NCBI GenBank assembly: GCA_964561105.1
Contig: CAZLOH010000031.1
Coordinates: forward strand, 1-64,000
Length of the DNA: 64,000 nucleotides
Source: JADLHS01 sp964561105
Lineage (GTDB): Bacteria; Verrucomicrobiota; Verrucomicrobiia; Limisphaerales; JADLHS01
Reading direction: 5' to 3'
Part shown: positions 9,201-18,875 of the stretch, piece by piece
Numbering within the stretch: the stretch's first letter is position 1
Layout of the letters: the number at the start of each line of letters is the position of its first letter
The notes under the pieces: generated by a model
Told to the model about the DNA's origin: nothing
What the model saw: only the letters and a program-made list of their open reading frames with translations
Database searches by the model: none
Translations under genes and position numbers: made by a program

Positions 9201-10185
9201 GTCGCCGCCGACGGGGATGACCATCAATCCGAACAACGGGGCCATCTCCTGGACGCCCACCGAGGCGCAAGGACCGAATTCCTACGCGATCACCGTGACC
9301 GTGGCGGATTCCAATCCCAATGCGATCAACCAGAAGCAGTTCATTCTCACCAACAGCTTCACCGTCAATGTCACCGAGTCGAACCGGCCACCCGTGCTGA
9401 CCGCGCCCGGCCCGCAAACGCTCGATGAACTGACGCCACTCTCCGTGACCGCCACAGCCAGCGACAGCGATCTCCCCGCCAACCCGTTGACCTACGCCTT
9501 GGTGTCACCGCCCGCCGGCATGAACATCAATGCCGGCACCGGCGAGATCAACTGGACGCCGACCGAGGCGCAAGGCCCGAATGTTTACACCATCACCGTC
9601 ACCGCGACCGACACCAACGCCGCGGCCATCAATCAGAGGCAATACACCGTCACCAATTCGTTCAGCGTCACCGTCAACGAATCCAACACGCCGCCCGTCT
9701 TGCAGGCGCTCGCTGATCAGTTCCTGCACTACGGTGCGCCGCTCGCGGCCCAGGCCGTTGCCACCGACGGCGACCTCCCCGCCAACGTGCTGACCTACAC
9801 CTTGGATGTGTCTCCGAACAACATGACCATCAATGCCACCAGTGGCGTGATTTCCTGGACGCCGGTGTTGACGCAGGTCGGCACCAACACGGTCACGGTG
9901 CGGGTGACCGACAACGGCATACCGTCCAAGTCTGACACAAAAACCTTCCGGGTCGTCGTCAGCGGCGAACAATCCCGACTCACCATCCAGGCCCTGTCCG
10001 GCGGATTGAAACAGATCAACATCTACGGCGATGTCGGGTTGAACTACGAATTGCAGTATTCCACGAACCTGGTGGACTGGTCGCAACTCTTGCAATTCAA
10101 CCTGACCACCTCGCCATATCCGTACGTGGATCCGGCCGGCACAACCGCCCCCCGCCGCTTCTACCGGCTCAAGCTCCTGCCGTAA
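6202..10185 (+). CDS. Large secreted repeat protein: PPC-like repeats plus Ig/cadherin-like repeats
   Basis: About 1327 residues from this ATG; a GTG at 6097 would add 35 residues that do not look coding. Signal peptide: hydrophobic core at about 47-60, with likely cleavage after VEA (67). Residues about 66-760 are tandem 118-residue beta-sandwich repeats resembling pre-peptidase C-terminal domains (YFNPWLRLYGPDG…, GTGTYQLNYL). Residues about 765-1255 are cadherin/He_PIG-like domains of about 101-102 residues (LTFSLISPPPGLTINPGTG, WTPTEAQG). The last 70 residues form the C-terminal module ending RRFYRLKLLP that recurs in other secreted proteins here. No catalytic domain is visible, so a surface or matrix adhesive or carbohydrate-binding role is a guess. 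Confidence 0.8.
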   Translation: MNVVFLAFSLRNLKPQSARTPLAANPNRVNLHTGGPTLRSPVPRWRTALALAVLSWLTLMSANDVEAQTALSNGAKYPGTITASATNAYTFTATTGDNLVIRVGQLSSVGYFNPWLRLYGPDGALIGAGAISGDVAEEIALTATNGGTFTVRVSDGNYGGFTGTGTYQLNYLKMPASYEVSSGDEGGALTNGTQNVGTIDVGDLDVWNFSANTGDSLVIRVGQLSALGYFNPWLRLYGPDGALIGTGASGGSVAQEIALTATNGGTFTVVVADGSYSDFGGTGTYQLNYLRTPTSYVVSPGDEGGTLANGTKNNGVIGVGDLDVWSFTANTGDSLVLRVGQLTAAAYFNPWVRLFGPDGVLIGTGASGGDLAEEIALTTTNSGTFTVLVSDGSYSDFGGTGTYQLNYLKLPASYGVSPGDEGGALTNGAQNVGTIDVGDLDVWNFSANTGDNLVLRVGQLTAAAYFNPWLRLYGPDGALIGQGASGGDYAEEIALTATNSGTFTVVVADGSYSGYEGTGTYQLNYLKTPGDFVVSGGDEGGPLANGSQNSATIQVGDLDLWSFSATNGNRVVLRLGQLTAVNYFNAWLRVYGPDGVLIGAGPIAGQADTEIAVTVTNTGTFTVLVADGNYSGYEGTGAYQLNFVEAPGSVVASPGDEGGLMTNGVTYNGTNSVGDLDSWNFYGTVGDSNVFRVVTTNFTPWLRLYGPSGSLVKEAFVANGNNRSNALTYVVANEGQYSLVLSAYYAGQTGTYGLKQSRVPPDLIVPATQIINEGDSLNVAISAQDPDVPFQPLTFTALALPAGASFLQTGPTNATITWATTEASGPSTNVIVASVTDVVNGQPFTRTNSFVVIVNELNEPPALTVPGAQTIDELTALNASASATDPDLPANPLTFSLISPPPGLTINPGTGKLTWTPTEAQGSNSYTVTVVVTDTNPPAVNEKQLSVTNSFTVTVNEFNTPPHFTSVPGTQTVTELTPLAVSVAAADDDLPTNPLTYGLVSPPTGMTINPNNGAISWTPTEAQGPNSYAITVTVADSNPNAINQKQFILTNSFTVNVTESNRPPVLTAPGPQTLDELTPLSVTATASDSDLPANPLTYALVSPPAGMNINAGTGEINWTPTEAQGPNVYTITVTATDTNAAAINQRQYTVTNSFSVTVNESNTPPVLQALADQFLHYGAPLAAQAVATDGDLPANVLTYTLDVSPNNMTINATSGVISWTPVLTQVGTNTVTVRVTDNGIPSKSDTKTFRVVVSGEQSRLTIQALSGGLKQINIYGDVGLNYELQYSTNLVDWSQLLQFNLTTSPYPYVDPAGTTAPRRFYRLKLLP
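6397..8490 (+). repeat. In-gene tandem repeats, 354-bp period
   Basis: Equivalent codons (the first residue of [G]DEGG and its counterparts) start at 6397, 6751, 7105, 7459, 7813 and 8167, a constant spacing of exactly 354 bp (118 codons). The last copy is shorter and more diverged. DNA identity between the middle copies is high by eye, suggesting recent duplication or ongoing homogenisation. Confidence 0.9.
8488..9960 (+). repeat. In-gene repeats, about 303-306 bp period (cadherin/He_PIG-like domains)
   Basis: Domain boundaries marked by VNELNEPP, VNEFNTPP, VTESNRPP and VNESNTPP begin at 8761, 9064, 9370 and 9673, a period of 303-306 bp. The three units between these boundaries share the WTPTEAQG motif. 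The copies before and after them are more diverged. Confidence 0.85.
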
Positions 10186-10273
10186 CCGGGAGGAGCTTCA
10201 ATCCGGTTTTGCCGGGCGACTCCGCAAAAAGGCCACGCTTGACTGGCCCGCCGGGGTTCGCTTCCATGCCGCC

Positions 10274-11554
10274 ATGCACCCGCAGGTTTTGCCGTCGCAA
10301 CGAACTGGCTCGTTACGTCGCCAAAAAAGCATCGTCACGCCCGCCCTGACCCTGCTCTTGAGTGGCGTCCTGCCGCTCCTTTTGTCCACGGCTTCGCTCG
10401 GAGCTGATCCACATTCACCAACTTCACCAGCGGTCGCGCCCAGCCCGCACAAACCTGATCGTCCGCAACCGCCCACCCGACCACCCGACGCTCCGGGCAC
10501 ACCCAGGCTCACTCCCGCCGGAGCGCAACCCGGCGCGGCGGGAGTCCTTCGCAGCGCTCCCGGTGTGAACCCGCCGGTGAACGCGGACGAGGATTTTCTC
10601 ATCGGCCCGGATTACGTGCCGGCTCCGGAATTGAAAGTCGTCGCCGGCGTCCCGCAAGGAACGGTTCAGCAGTTCGTGATGGATTCCAAGGACAGCAAGT
10701 TTTACAACCCGGGCATCGCCCGGGAGGTGTTTGGCACGGTGGACCCTCACAATCCCAAAACGCTCATTGTGCAAACCCACCCCATTGACTTTAAGCGCAC
10801 GATCACCGTTTACATCCCGCGCCAATATGTGCCGGGCACCGCCGCGCCCTTCATCGTCACGCATGATGGCCCGGGGTTGGGTCACCCGGACCTGAGCCTG
10901 CCCCGTGTCCTCGACAACTTGATCGCCCAGCAGCGTGTCCCGGCGATGCTGGCCATCATGATCGCCCACGGTGGCGGCGATGCGCAGGGCCACGAGCGCG
11001 GACGCGAATATGACACGATGTCCGGCAAATACGCGGAGTTCATCGAGGCCGAAGTACTGCCGTTGGTGGAGAAGAATTACCATGTGAAGCTGGCCCGGGA
11101 TCCCGAAGGACGCGCCGCAATGGGTGGCAGTTCAGGTGGCGCGGCGGCGCTGATCATGGCCTGGTATCACCCGGAATGGTATCACCGCGTCATCATCTAC
11201 TCGGGCACTTTTGTGAACCAGCAGTGGCCGTTCGATCCCGCGACGCCCGATGGCGCGTGGGATTTTCACGCCCGACTCATTCCCCAGAGCGAACGCAAAC
11301 CCATCCGGCTCTGGCTGGAAGTGGGCGACCGTGATCTGCTGAATCCGAACGTCATGCGCGACGGCATGCACGACTGGGTGGAAGCCAACAATCGCATGGC
11401 AACCGTGCTGAAAGCCAAGGGCTACCACTACCAATACGTCTATGCGCTCAACGCCGGGCATACCGACGGCAAGGTGCGGGCGCAGACCCTGCCCCAGGCG
11501 TTGGAATGGGTGTGGCAGGGTTATCCCATCCCCGGTGCGGGCAAAGCGCGCTGA
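10274..11554 (+). CDS. Secreted esterase of the enterochelin-esterase (Fes/IroE) family
   Basis: 426 residues with an N-terminal hydrophobic export segment (about 20-44) and a Pro-rich linker to about residue 100. The catalytic part is an alpha/beta hydrolase of the putative esterase family: the nucleophile elbow GGSSGG sits at about 282-287 and a C-terminal ALNAGHTDG supplies the likely catalytic His. Family members hydrolyse trilactone siderophores, feruloyl or acetyl esters on plant polysaccharides, or mycolate esters. The substrate cannot be told here, and there is no siderophore or polysaccharide locus beside it. It stands alone, 88 bp after the repeat protein. Confidence 0.8.
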   Translation: MHPQVLPSQRTGSLRRQKSIVTPALTLLLSGVLPLLLSTASLGADPHSPTSPAVAPSPHKPDRPQPPTRPPDAPGTPRLTPAGAQPGAAGVLRSAPGVNPPVNADEDFLIGPDYVPAPELKVVAGVPQGTVQQFVMDSKDSKFYNPGIAREVFGTVDPHNPKTLIVQTHPIDFKRTITVYIPRQYVPGTAAPFIVTHDGPGLGHPDLSLPRVLDNLIAQQRVPAMLAIMIAHGGGDAQGHERGREYDTMSGKYAEFIEAEVLPLVEKNYHVKLARDPEGRAAMGGSSGGAAALIMAWYHPEWYHRVIIYSGTFVNQQWPFDPATPDGAWDFHARLIPQSERKPIRLWLEVGDRDLLNPNVMRDGMHDWVEANNRMATVLKAKGYHYQYVYALNAGHTDGKVRAQTLPQALEWVWQGYPIPGAGKAR

Positions 11555-11988
11555 AGCTGATCGCCACGCCGCCCATCGCCTTTCGCCGGCAGCGGTGGCA
11601 AAGCTCCCGCTCGTTTTTCGGTTTTCTGTCAGCCTCTGTGAGTATCGTTGTGGAATGGCATGATGAAACGCTCGCCCGTCCATGGATCGTCCCCTCGTAG
11701 CTGGGAAGTTCGCCATCTGAGGTAGCAGTTCTCGCGCTGCGAGAATTCCGCCCGCGTAGAGCGGGCGGAAACGGATGACCGGAGGGGCACGACTTCACGC
11801 AGTTCGTGGCGTGCCGCTCTGCGCGGCACGACGGATGACCGACCACCGAAATGACAACCTTTCCCGCCCGCTCGTCCATACCATCGGTAAATTCACCGTC
11901 GGCTCCCCTCGTTTCACCGGGAATAATTCCCGCCCTGTCCTGAATTGTTGACTCGCCGTATTTGGGTTCTAGTGAGGCAGTTAACTTT
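11555..11988. other. Intergenic region with palindromic repeats
   Basis: No gene is seen. Three perfect palindromes stand close together: TTCTCGC/GCGAGAA (11729-11745), CCGCCCGC/GCGGGCGG (11748-11768) and CGTGCCGC/GCGGCACG (11810-11830). They are separated by short spacers and are not followed by T-runs, so they look like a dispersed intergenic repeat element rather than terminators. Confidence 0.6.
11729..11830. repeat. Composite palindromic intergenic repeat, copy 1
   Basis: Perfect stems at 11729-11735/11739-11745, 11748-11755/11761-11768 and 11810-11817/11823-11830. The first part has a related copy at 50620-50665 with the same order: GTTCTCGC, 3 nt, GCGAGAAY, TCC, then a GC-rich segment with GAGC(C/G)GGCGG. 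Confidence 0.6.
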
Positions 11989-12861
11989 ATGGAAACCACG
12001 ATTGCGAGAATTCACGAGATGCCACGGGCGGCCCAGCAGCAGGCGGCCTTGATCAAACTGCTGGCGGATGAGGACCCCGCGGTTTACGAGGCCGTCCGCG
12101 ACAAGATCATCTCCCTCGGCAGCGATACGCAAATCTGGCTCAAGCCCTGTCAGCACAGCAGCGATCCGCTCCTGCGCCGCCATGCCCAGGACCTCGTCCG
12201 CCATTTCGACCGCGAAACGGCCGACACCCGCTTCATGGCGTACAGCCTTCAGGACGAGGACAAGCTGGACCTGGAAAAAGGCGCGTTGCTGCTGGCGGCC
12301 ACGCAATTTCCCGAGATCAATCCCGCCGCCTACAGCGCCTTGCTGGATGGCTTCGCCGGAGAAATCCGCGAGTGGCTGGCCCAAGGCGACCAGCAGCAGA
12401 ATCGCCTGGTTCGGATCAACGAGTACATCTTCGGCACGCTCGGGTTCACGGGCAACATGGAGAACTATTACGACCCCGACAATAGTTTCCTCAACTGCGT
12501 GCTCGATCGGCGCACGGGAAATCCGGTCAGCCTCTGCATCGTTTACATCCTGATCGCGCGGCGGCTGGGTCTGCCGGTCACCGGCGTGGGTCTACCCGGC
12601 CATTCCGTGTGCCGGTATCTTTCGGCCAGCGAGGAAATTTTCATTGATGCCTTCAATCTCGGCAAGTTGCTCACGCGCAAGGATTGCATCGAGCACCTCA
12701 ATCGGTGCAAACACGAGGTGCGCGAAGAGTATCTCAGTCCCATGAGCGCGCGGCGATTGCTGGCGCGGATGTGCGGCAATCTGGAGCAGATTTACGTGGA
12801 ATCGCAACAGGACGAAGCCGCCGCGCGGGTGCAACGCTATTTGTTCGCGTTGACGCGGTAG
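11989..12861 (+). CDS. SirB1-family protein with transglutaminase-like fold
   Basis: 290 residues from the ATG at 11989; a TTG nine codons upstream is a weaker choice. GTGAGG at about 11972 is a possible ribosome-binding site. Residues about 95-250 match the transglutaminase-like domain of SirB1/YchA proteins: NPVSLCIVYILIARRLGLPV carries the Cys-bearing helix, and GVGLPGHSVCRY the conserved His strand. The N-terminal ~90 residues are helical and HEAT-like. The family is widespread and its biochemical function is unsettled; soluble and cytoplasmic. It is probably a single-gene unit: the next gene is convergent, with a 22-bp gap. Confidence 0.8.
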   Translation: METTIARIHEMPRAAQQQAALIKLLADEDPAVYEAVRDKIISLGSDTQIWLKPCQHSSDPLLRRHAQDLVRHFDRETADTRFMAYSLQDEDKLDLEKGALLLAATQFPEINPAAYSALLDGFAGEIREWLAQGDQQQNRLVRINEYIFGTLGFTGNMENYYDPDNSFLNCVLDRRTGNPVSLCIVYILIARRLGLPVTGVGLPGHSVCRYLSASEEIFIDAFNLGKLLTRKDCIEHLNRCKHEVREEYLSPMSARRLLARMCGNLEQIYVESQQDEAAARVQRYLFALTR

Positions 12862-12883
12862 GCCGCCCGCCGTTCCGCCGCGT

Positions 12884-14020
12884 TCAATCCGGCAACGACC
12901 GCCATTGCCACCGCGCCACGTGCGGGTCCACGCGGGCCAGGACGAAGTATGCCACCCGTTCCCGAAACCGCACCCAGAAACTCCGGGAACGACTCCAGCT
13001 TAAAAGGTCAATCGGCCGACTGTGCGTGAGCGCCTCCGCAAAGATGTCGCGCGCTTCCCGGGCCAGTTGCAGGTTCACGAAGCGCAGCATCAATTCGTAA
13101 TTGATGCTCAAGCTGCGCGGATCCAGATTCGCGGAACCCACATAAACAACCTCGTCCAGGATCAGCAGCTTCGCGTGCAGGATTTGCGGCTCGTATTCGT
13201 GAATCGCCACGCCCGGCTTGAGCAAACGTCGGTATAAACTTCGCCCGGCCAGCCGCGCGAGCGCCACGTCGGACTTGCCGGCCAGAATCAAACGCACCGA
13301 ACCGCCGGTCCGCGCCAGGTGCGCGAGACGACGGCGAAGACGCCGGGGTGGTAGAAAATAGGCTTCAATGATCTGGACGTCGCGCGCGCGCGCCAGGTCC
13401 TGATACAACGCGCGACGAATGGGATTGAACCCGCGCCCCGGGCCGCCGAACAGCGCCTGCCCATCGGCGGAGGTAATCGCCGCCGTGTGTTGCGCCTTCC
13501 GCAGCCGGACCAGCCGTTTGTGCCGGAATTCGGCCAGCGCAAACATGGACGTAAACGAGGCGGCAAGCTCCACCACCAACGGTCCCTCGATTCGCAAGCC
13601 GAGATCGCGCCAGCCGTGCGTGATCCCATCTCCATCGTATTCCTTCGTGACATTGAAACCGCCGATGAACGCCACGCGCTGGTCGCATACCAGCAACTTG
13701 CGATGATTGCGAATGGCCGCCCGTTGCAAGGCGAGCGGATTGAACACGCGCGCCTCTCCACCCGCCGCGCGCAGGGGCGACCAGAAGGCATCCGGCAAAG
13801 TGAGGGAACCAACCGCATCCACCAGCACGCGCACGGTTCCGCCTCGTTCGGCCACGCGCACCAGCGCGTCGCGAAACCGCCGACCGAGTTCGTCGTCGGC
13901 GAAGGTGTAGGTTTCCAACTGCACCGAGGCCAGCGCGCCGTCTATCGCCGTGAGCATGGCGGAAAACGCCTCGCCCCCGCTGCGCAGCCATTTCCACGAA
14001 GTGACCGGATCGCCCGACAT
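12884..14020 (-). CDS. Phospholipase D-family phosphatidyltransferase (cardiolipin synthase-like)
   Basis: 378 residues with two HKD motifs, NHRKLLVCD and LHAKLLILD, each followed by a Gly-rich segment (FIGGFNV and VGSANLDPRSL). This is the typical arrangement of bacterial ClsB-type cardiolipin synthases, which condense phosphatidyl groups at the membrane. There are no N-terminal membrane helices, as in ClsB rather than ClsA. The start is the ATG at 14020. A different phosphatidyl acceptor cannot be excluded from sequence alone. Confidence 0.8.
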   Translation of the reverse strand: MSGDPVTSWKWLRSGGEAFSAMLTAIDGALASVQLETYTFADDELGRRFRDALVRVAERGGTVRVLVDAVGSLTLPDAFWSPLRAAGGEARVFNPLALQRAAIRNHRKLLVCDQRVAFIGGFNVTKEYDGDGITHGWRDLGLRIEGPLVVELAASFTSMFALAEFRHKRLVRLRKAQHTAAITSADGQALFGGPGRGFNPIRRALYQDLARARDVQIIEAYFLPPRRLRRRLAHLARTGGSVRLILAGKSDVALARLAGRSLYRRLLKPGVAIHEYEPQILHAKLLILDEVVYVGSANLDPRSLSINYELMLRFVNLQLAREARDIFAEALTHSRPIDLLSWSRSRSFWVRFRERVAYFVLARVDPHVARWQWRSLPD

Positions 14021-14125
14021 GGCGGCAGCCTAGTCATTTGGCCTGCGACTGGCAAACCGTCCGCCCTTGAATCTCTGGAATAAATTTGTTCAATCCGCCA
14101 TCGTACTCTGTCATCAATAGGGAAG

Positions 14126-16261
14126 ATGAAACGCTTGCTTGCCCTGAGTCTGGCCGTGCTGGCGGCGACCTGGTCTGCGACCGCACAGGTGGCGCATACG
14201 CGGGTCGCGCTGCTGCTTGCCGAGCGCGCCGCCAAACCCGGCGACACCGTGCTGGCCGCCGTGCGGCTGCAAATGGACCCCGGCTGGCACACTTACTGGC
14301 GCAATGGCGGCGATGCCGGCGGCCCCACCAAGATTGAATGGCAGCTTCCTTCGGGAGTCAGCGCCGGACCGATTCAATGGCCGGTTCCGGAGAAATTCAC
14401 GCTGGAAGACTCAGTCACCTACGGCTACCACGACGAAGTCGCCTTGCTGGTGCCGTTGAAACTGGCCAGCGACTTGAAGCCCGGCCCGCTGGAATTGAAG
14501 GCGGATGTTTCCTGGCTCGAGTGCGCGGCGCTGTGCGTGCCCGGGCGGGACACGGTTTCCGCTTCGCTCACGATCGCCGATGCCGCCCAACCCTCCGCTG
14601 ACGCCGCCTACATTGCCACCGCCCAGACGAAACTGCCCGCCGACGGCGGCAATCTGAACGCTCACGCCACGTGGGGGACAACGTCGCCGACCGATTCGCG
14701 CCTTTTGATTCTGGAATGGAACAATCCAGGCCGAGCCGATGACTACGACTTTTACCCGGATGCCAGCGAGACGTTCACCGTGGCCACCAAGACGGAATCC
14801 CTTGCCGCGAACACCGATCAGGCAAGGGTGCAACTCACCGTGAGCAAATTCTCCGGCGATTGGCCCAAAACCATCAACGGCTTGTTGGTCAGTAAAACCG
14901 CGGGAAAAGTACAAGCCTACACGGCGCAAATCCCGGTCACCGGCTCGCTGCCATCGGCCAATCCACTCGCCGCATCCACTCAGTCATTGGGGTTGATGTT
15001 GCTCTACGCGTTCATCGGCGGCTTGATCCTGAACATCATGCCGTGCGTCCTGCCGGTGATCGCGCTGAAGATTCTGGGTTTTGTGAATCAAGCCAGGGAA
15101 TCACCCGCGCGCGTGCGAACGCTGGGACTGGTTTACGCCGCCGGCGTGCTGATGTCGTTCCTCGTACTCGCCGGTCTGGCCATCGGTCTGAACGCGGCCG
15201 GTCGGGTGGCGGGCTGGGGCATGCAATTTAGCAACCCGCAATTCACCATCGCCTTCTGCGTCCTGGTGACGCTGGTGGCGCTGAACTTGTTTGGCGTGTT
15301 TGAAGTGACCCTGGGCGGCGGCGTGCTGGGAGCCGCCGACAGTCTCGCCAGACGCCACGGCGCCAGCGGCGCTTTTTTCAACGGCGTGCTGGCCACCATT
15401 CTGGCCACGCCTTGCACCGCGCCCTTCTTGAGCGTGGCGCTCGGCTTCGCCTTCTCCCAAAGCGCTCCGGTCATTGCCTTGCTCTTCCTGACCGTTGGCG
15501 CGGGACTCGCCGCGCCGTACGTCGTGTTGAGCTGGTATCCCGCCTGGCTCAAGTGGCTGCCCAGGCCGGGCGTGTGGATGGAAAAATTCAAGGTCGCCAT
15601 GGGCTTTCCCATGTTGGCGACCGCCCTCTGGCTGGCCAGCCTCGTGACGGATCGCTACGGGGAACGCGCGTGGTGGTTGGGAATCTTCCTCGTGCTCATC
15701 GCGATCGCCGCCTGGATTTTCGGCGATTTCATCCAGCGCGGTCAGAAGCGCAAAGGCCTGGCCGGTGTCGTCATCCTGGCCGTATTGGGTCTTGCCTATT
15801 TTTGGGTGCTGGACGATCAACTCCAGTGGCGGTCACCGCTGAACCTGTCCTCATCCGTCAACGCTTCGTTGAAGCACGCTCCGACGGGTTATGCCTGGAA
15901 GCGCTGGACACCGGAAGCCGTCAACCAGGCGCACGCCGAAGGTCGCAACGTGATCATTGATTTCACCGCCAAATGGTGCATTACCTGCAACACCATTGTC
16001 GGCCCCGCCTTGGGACGACCGGAAGTCATCGAGCAAATGGAACGCACGAACGTCGCCGCGTTCGTGGCGGACTACACCGACCTCGGCGCGGACATCACGG
16101 CGGAAATGAAACGCTACCATCGAGCCGCCGTGCCGCTGGTGATCGTCCTGCCCGCAAAGCCGACCCGCGCACCCATCATTTTGCCGGATCCGAATCCGTT
16201 GCTCGGCCCCGGTCATTATGCCGAGCTGGTCCTGGCCGCGTTGGATGAAAGCGCAAAATGA
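14126..16261 (+). CDS. Protein-disulfide reductase, DsbD/ScsB family
   Basis: 711 residues. A signal peptide (1-20) is followed by an extracytoplasmic DsbD-alpha-like domain with a cysteine pair C133/C137 (ECAALC). An eight-helix membrane domain (about 285-560) carries one conserved Cys in each half (C307 in MPCVLPV, C430 in ATPCTAP). The C-terminal thioredoxin domain has a WCITC active site (C618/C621). The protein carries electrons from cytoplasmic thioredoxin across the membrane to reduce periplasmic disulfides. The long N-terminal domain resembles ScsB. GGGAAG lies immediately before the ATG. No partner DsbC/DsbG/ScsC is adjacent. Confidence 0.9.
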   Translation: MKRLLALSLAVLAATWSATAQVAHTRVALLLAERAAKPGDTVLAAVRLQMDPGWHTYWRNGGDAGGPTKIEWQLPSGVSAGPIQWPVPEKFTLEDSVTYGYHDEVALLVPLKLASDLKPGPLELKADVSWLECAALCVPGRDTVSASLTIADAAQPSADAAYIATAQTKLPADGGNLNAHATWGTTSPTDSRLLILEWNNPGRADDYDFYPDASETFTVATKTESLAANTDQARVQLTVSKFSGDWPKTINGLLVSKTAGKVQAYTAQIPVTGSLPSANPLAASTQSLGLMLLYAFIGGLILNIMPCVLPVIALKILGFVNQARESPARVRTLGLVYAAGVLMSFLVLAGLAIGLNAAGRVAGWGMQFSNPQFTIAFCVLVTLVALNLFGVFEVTLGGGVLGAADSLARRHGASGAFFNGVLATILATPCTAPFLSVALGFAFSQSAPVIALLFLTVGAGLAAPYVVLSWYPAWLKWLPRPGVWMEKFKVAMGFPMLATALWLASLVTDRYGERAWWLGIFLVLIAIAAWIFGDFIQRGQKRKGLAGVVILAVLGLAYFWVLDDQLQWRSPLNLSSSVNASLKHAPTGYAWKRWTPEAVNQAHAEGRNVIIDFTAKWCITCNTIVGPALGRPEVIEQMERTNVAAFVADYTDLGADITAEMKRYHRAAVPLVIVLPAKPTRAPIILPDPNPLLGPGHYAELVLAALDESAK

Positions 16262-16613
16262 TTGGCGGGTCTGGGTGATGACCAGCCGGGCAATTCGCTC
16301 ATGAAGTGGAATGAACCGGCTGGTGGGACGAACGTTCGCTTCCCGATTGAAACTTCTTGAGCCTCGCTCCTCGCTACTGGGTTTGGGACAGGCGGGGCGG
16401 CGCGCCATCCCCCAAGACATCACGCCGTCCCCCGCCTCGCACTGCCCAACGAACTCCACCAAGATCAAACCTCAACCAGCCAACCAACCGTAATTGTCTG
16501 CGACACTTTAGTCTGCCCGACAATTCGCACAACCCGGTTCGTGCCTCTACCTGCGCCCAAGGATTCACCCGGGCGGAACAAACCTGCAACGTCGCTCGCG
16601 AGCGTGGGGATTG
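16262..16613. other. Intergenic region, nothing recognised
   Basis: 352 bp between the DsbD-like and L,D-transpeptidase genes. The only structure noted is a 7-bp inverted repeat, AATTGTC at 16492-16498 and GACAATT at 16519-16525, of uncertain meaning. No small gene or terminator is seen. Confidence 0.4.
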
Positions 16614-17876
16614 ATGGCTGGAAACTCCGACCGCTCCAGCTTGCGGCTGGAATTCGGTCGTCGCGTCTGGTTAAATCCCCGCGTGCCGCGCCGTGCTCAC
16701 TCCAAGAATTCCACCTCCCGCCCGCAGCAGCGACGAAGGTTGGCCTGGCTGCTTCTACTGCCAATAGCGGGTGCCGTGGCTTGGTTCTGGTGGAAAGATG
16801 AAGCCAAACTCCCGCGTTCGCTGCCACATCCAGCAGTCGCTCACGGCGTAAAAACCTCCCCTGCCCCGCAGCGAACCAATTTCGTCGCCGCACCGCTGAA
16901 GCAAACCGGTTCACCGCGTGTCACCAATTTCGCTGCCACCACGCCCCCGGCTTCCACCCCCAAACCCGCCCCGTTGCCCGCACCCACAGTCGGTGCGGCG
17001 ATTGCGTTCGACAGTTTTCCGCGCCCACCTCGCGACACCCTTGAAGCACAGATCGCGCTGGCACGCCGCGTCGTTTCCTCCGGCTCGATTGATGGCATTC
17101 TGGGTTCGCAAACCCGCGCCGCGCTCGTCACGTTTCAAACCGCCAACCACCTCGTCGCCAGCGGCGAACTCGATGCGCCGACCCGCGCCGCGCTTGCGTT
17201 GGAGGTCGCGCCGCTCATCAGCTACACCATCACGAGCAATGACCTCGCGCGCCTCCAGCCGGTGAGCAAGACCTGGGTGGGCAAATCCCGGCAGACTTCC
17301 CTCGATTATGAAACCATCCTCGAACTCGTTGCCGAACGCGGCCATGCGTCGCCCACGCTCGTTCGTCGCCTCAATCCCAACGTGAACTGGACGAATGTCC
17401 TGGCGGAGACCGACGTGCGGATTCCCAATGTGGATTACCCCGCGCCGACCGCCAAAGCGGCTTTCCTGCTGATCAACCTGGCGGCGCGACGCCTCGAAGC
17501 CTTCGATGCGAACACCAACCTGCTCGCGCATTTCCCGTGCAGCATTGCCGCCAAATTTGAGAAGCGACCCGTCGGCGAGCTGCACATCACGGCAATTGCG
17601 CTGAACCCGGATTACACATTCAACCCGGAGTTGTTTCCCGAATCGGAGGAGGCGCGGCAGCTCAAGGCCCGGCTCATCCTGCCGCCCGGCCCAAACAATC
17701 CGGTCGGCACCGCCTGGATCAGTCTGGACCGGCCGGGCTACGGCATCCACGGCACGCCGAGCCCCGAACAAGTCGGGCGCACCGAATCGCACGGCTGCTT
17801 CCGGCTGGCCAACTGGAACGCGGATTATTTGATCAAGCTCGTCTGGGTGGGCATGCCCGTGACCGTCGCGCCGTAA
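16614..17876 (+). CDS. L,D-transpeptidase (YkuD) with peptidoglycan-binding domain
   Basis: 420 residues from the ATG at 16614. A basic N terminus precedes a single membrane anchor (about 42-60) and a Pro/Thr-rich linker. Residues about 138-200 form a PG_binding_1-like helical domain (GSIDGILGSQTRAALVTFQ), then comes a LysM-like segment (about 205-275). The YkuD domain (about 280-420) carries IHGTPSP and SHGCFRL, with catalytic C395. Such enzymes make 3-3 crosslinks in peptidoglycan or attach proteins to it, in the periplasm. A lone gene; the next gene is convergent, 31 bp away. Confidence 0.9.
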   Translation: MAGNSDRSSLRLEFGRRVWLNPRVPRRAHSKNSTSRPQQRRRLAWLLLLPIAGAVAWFWWKDEAKLPRSLPHPAVAHGVKTSPAPQRTNFVAAPLKQTGSPRVTNFAATTPPASTPKPAPLPAPTVGAAIAFDSFPRPPRDTLEAQIALARRVVSSGSIDGILGSQTRAALVTFQTANHLVASGELDAPTRAALALEVAPLISYTITSNDLARLQPVSKTWVGKSRQTSLDYETILELVAERGHASPTLVRRLNPNVNWTNVLAETDVRIPNVDYPAPTAKAAFLLINLAARRLEAFDANTNLLAHFPCSIAAKFEKRPVGELHITAIALNPDYTFNPELFPESEEARQLKARLILPPGPNNPVGTAWISLDRPGYGIHGTPSPEQVGRTESHGCFRLANWNADYLIKLVWVGMPVTVAP

Positions 17877-17907
17877 CCGCCGCCCGGTTCGGGGTTACTC
17901 CGGCAAT

Positions 17908-18732
<825 letters not shown>

Positions 18733-18875
18733 GACGTTCGGGATGTTGGCTTAATCGAACCACACCGTCCGGCGCGAAGCAAGCTCGCCCCAACTCGAAA
18801 TGATCATCCTTCGCCACCGCCGCCAGACTGGCGGCCACATCTGTCGAGACGTTGAAGTAACTGGGGTCGTTGGGT

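Noticed and set aside
16492..16525. AATTGTC/GACAATT inverted repeat as an operator
   Set aside because: A 7-bp dyad with a 20-nt spacer is likely by chance, and it is far from the next start codon.
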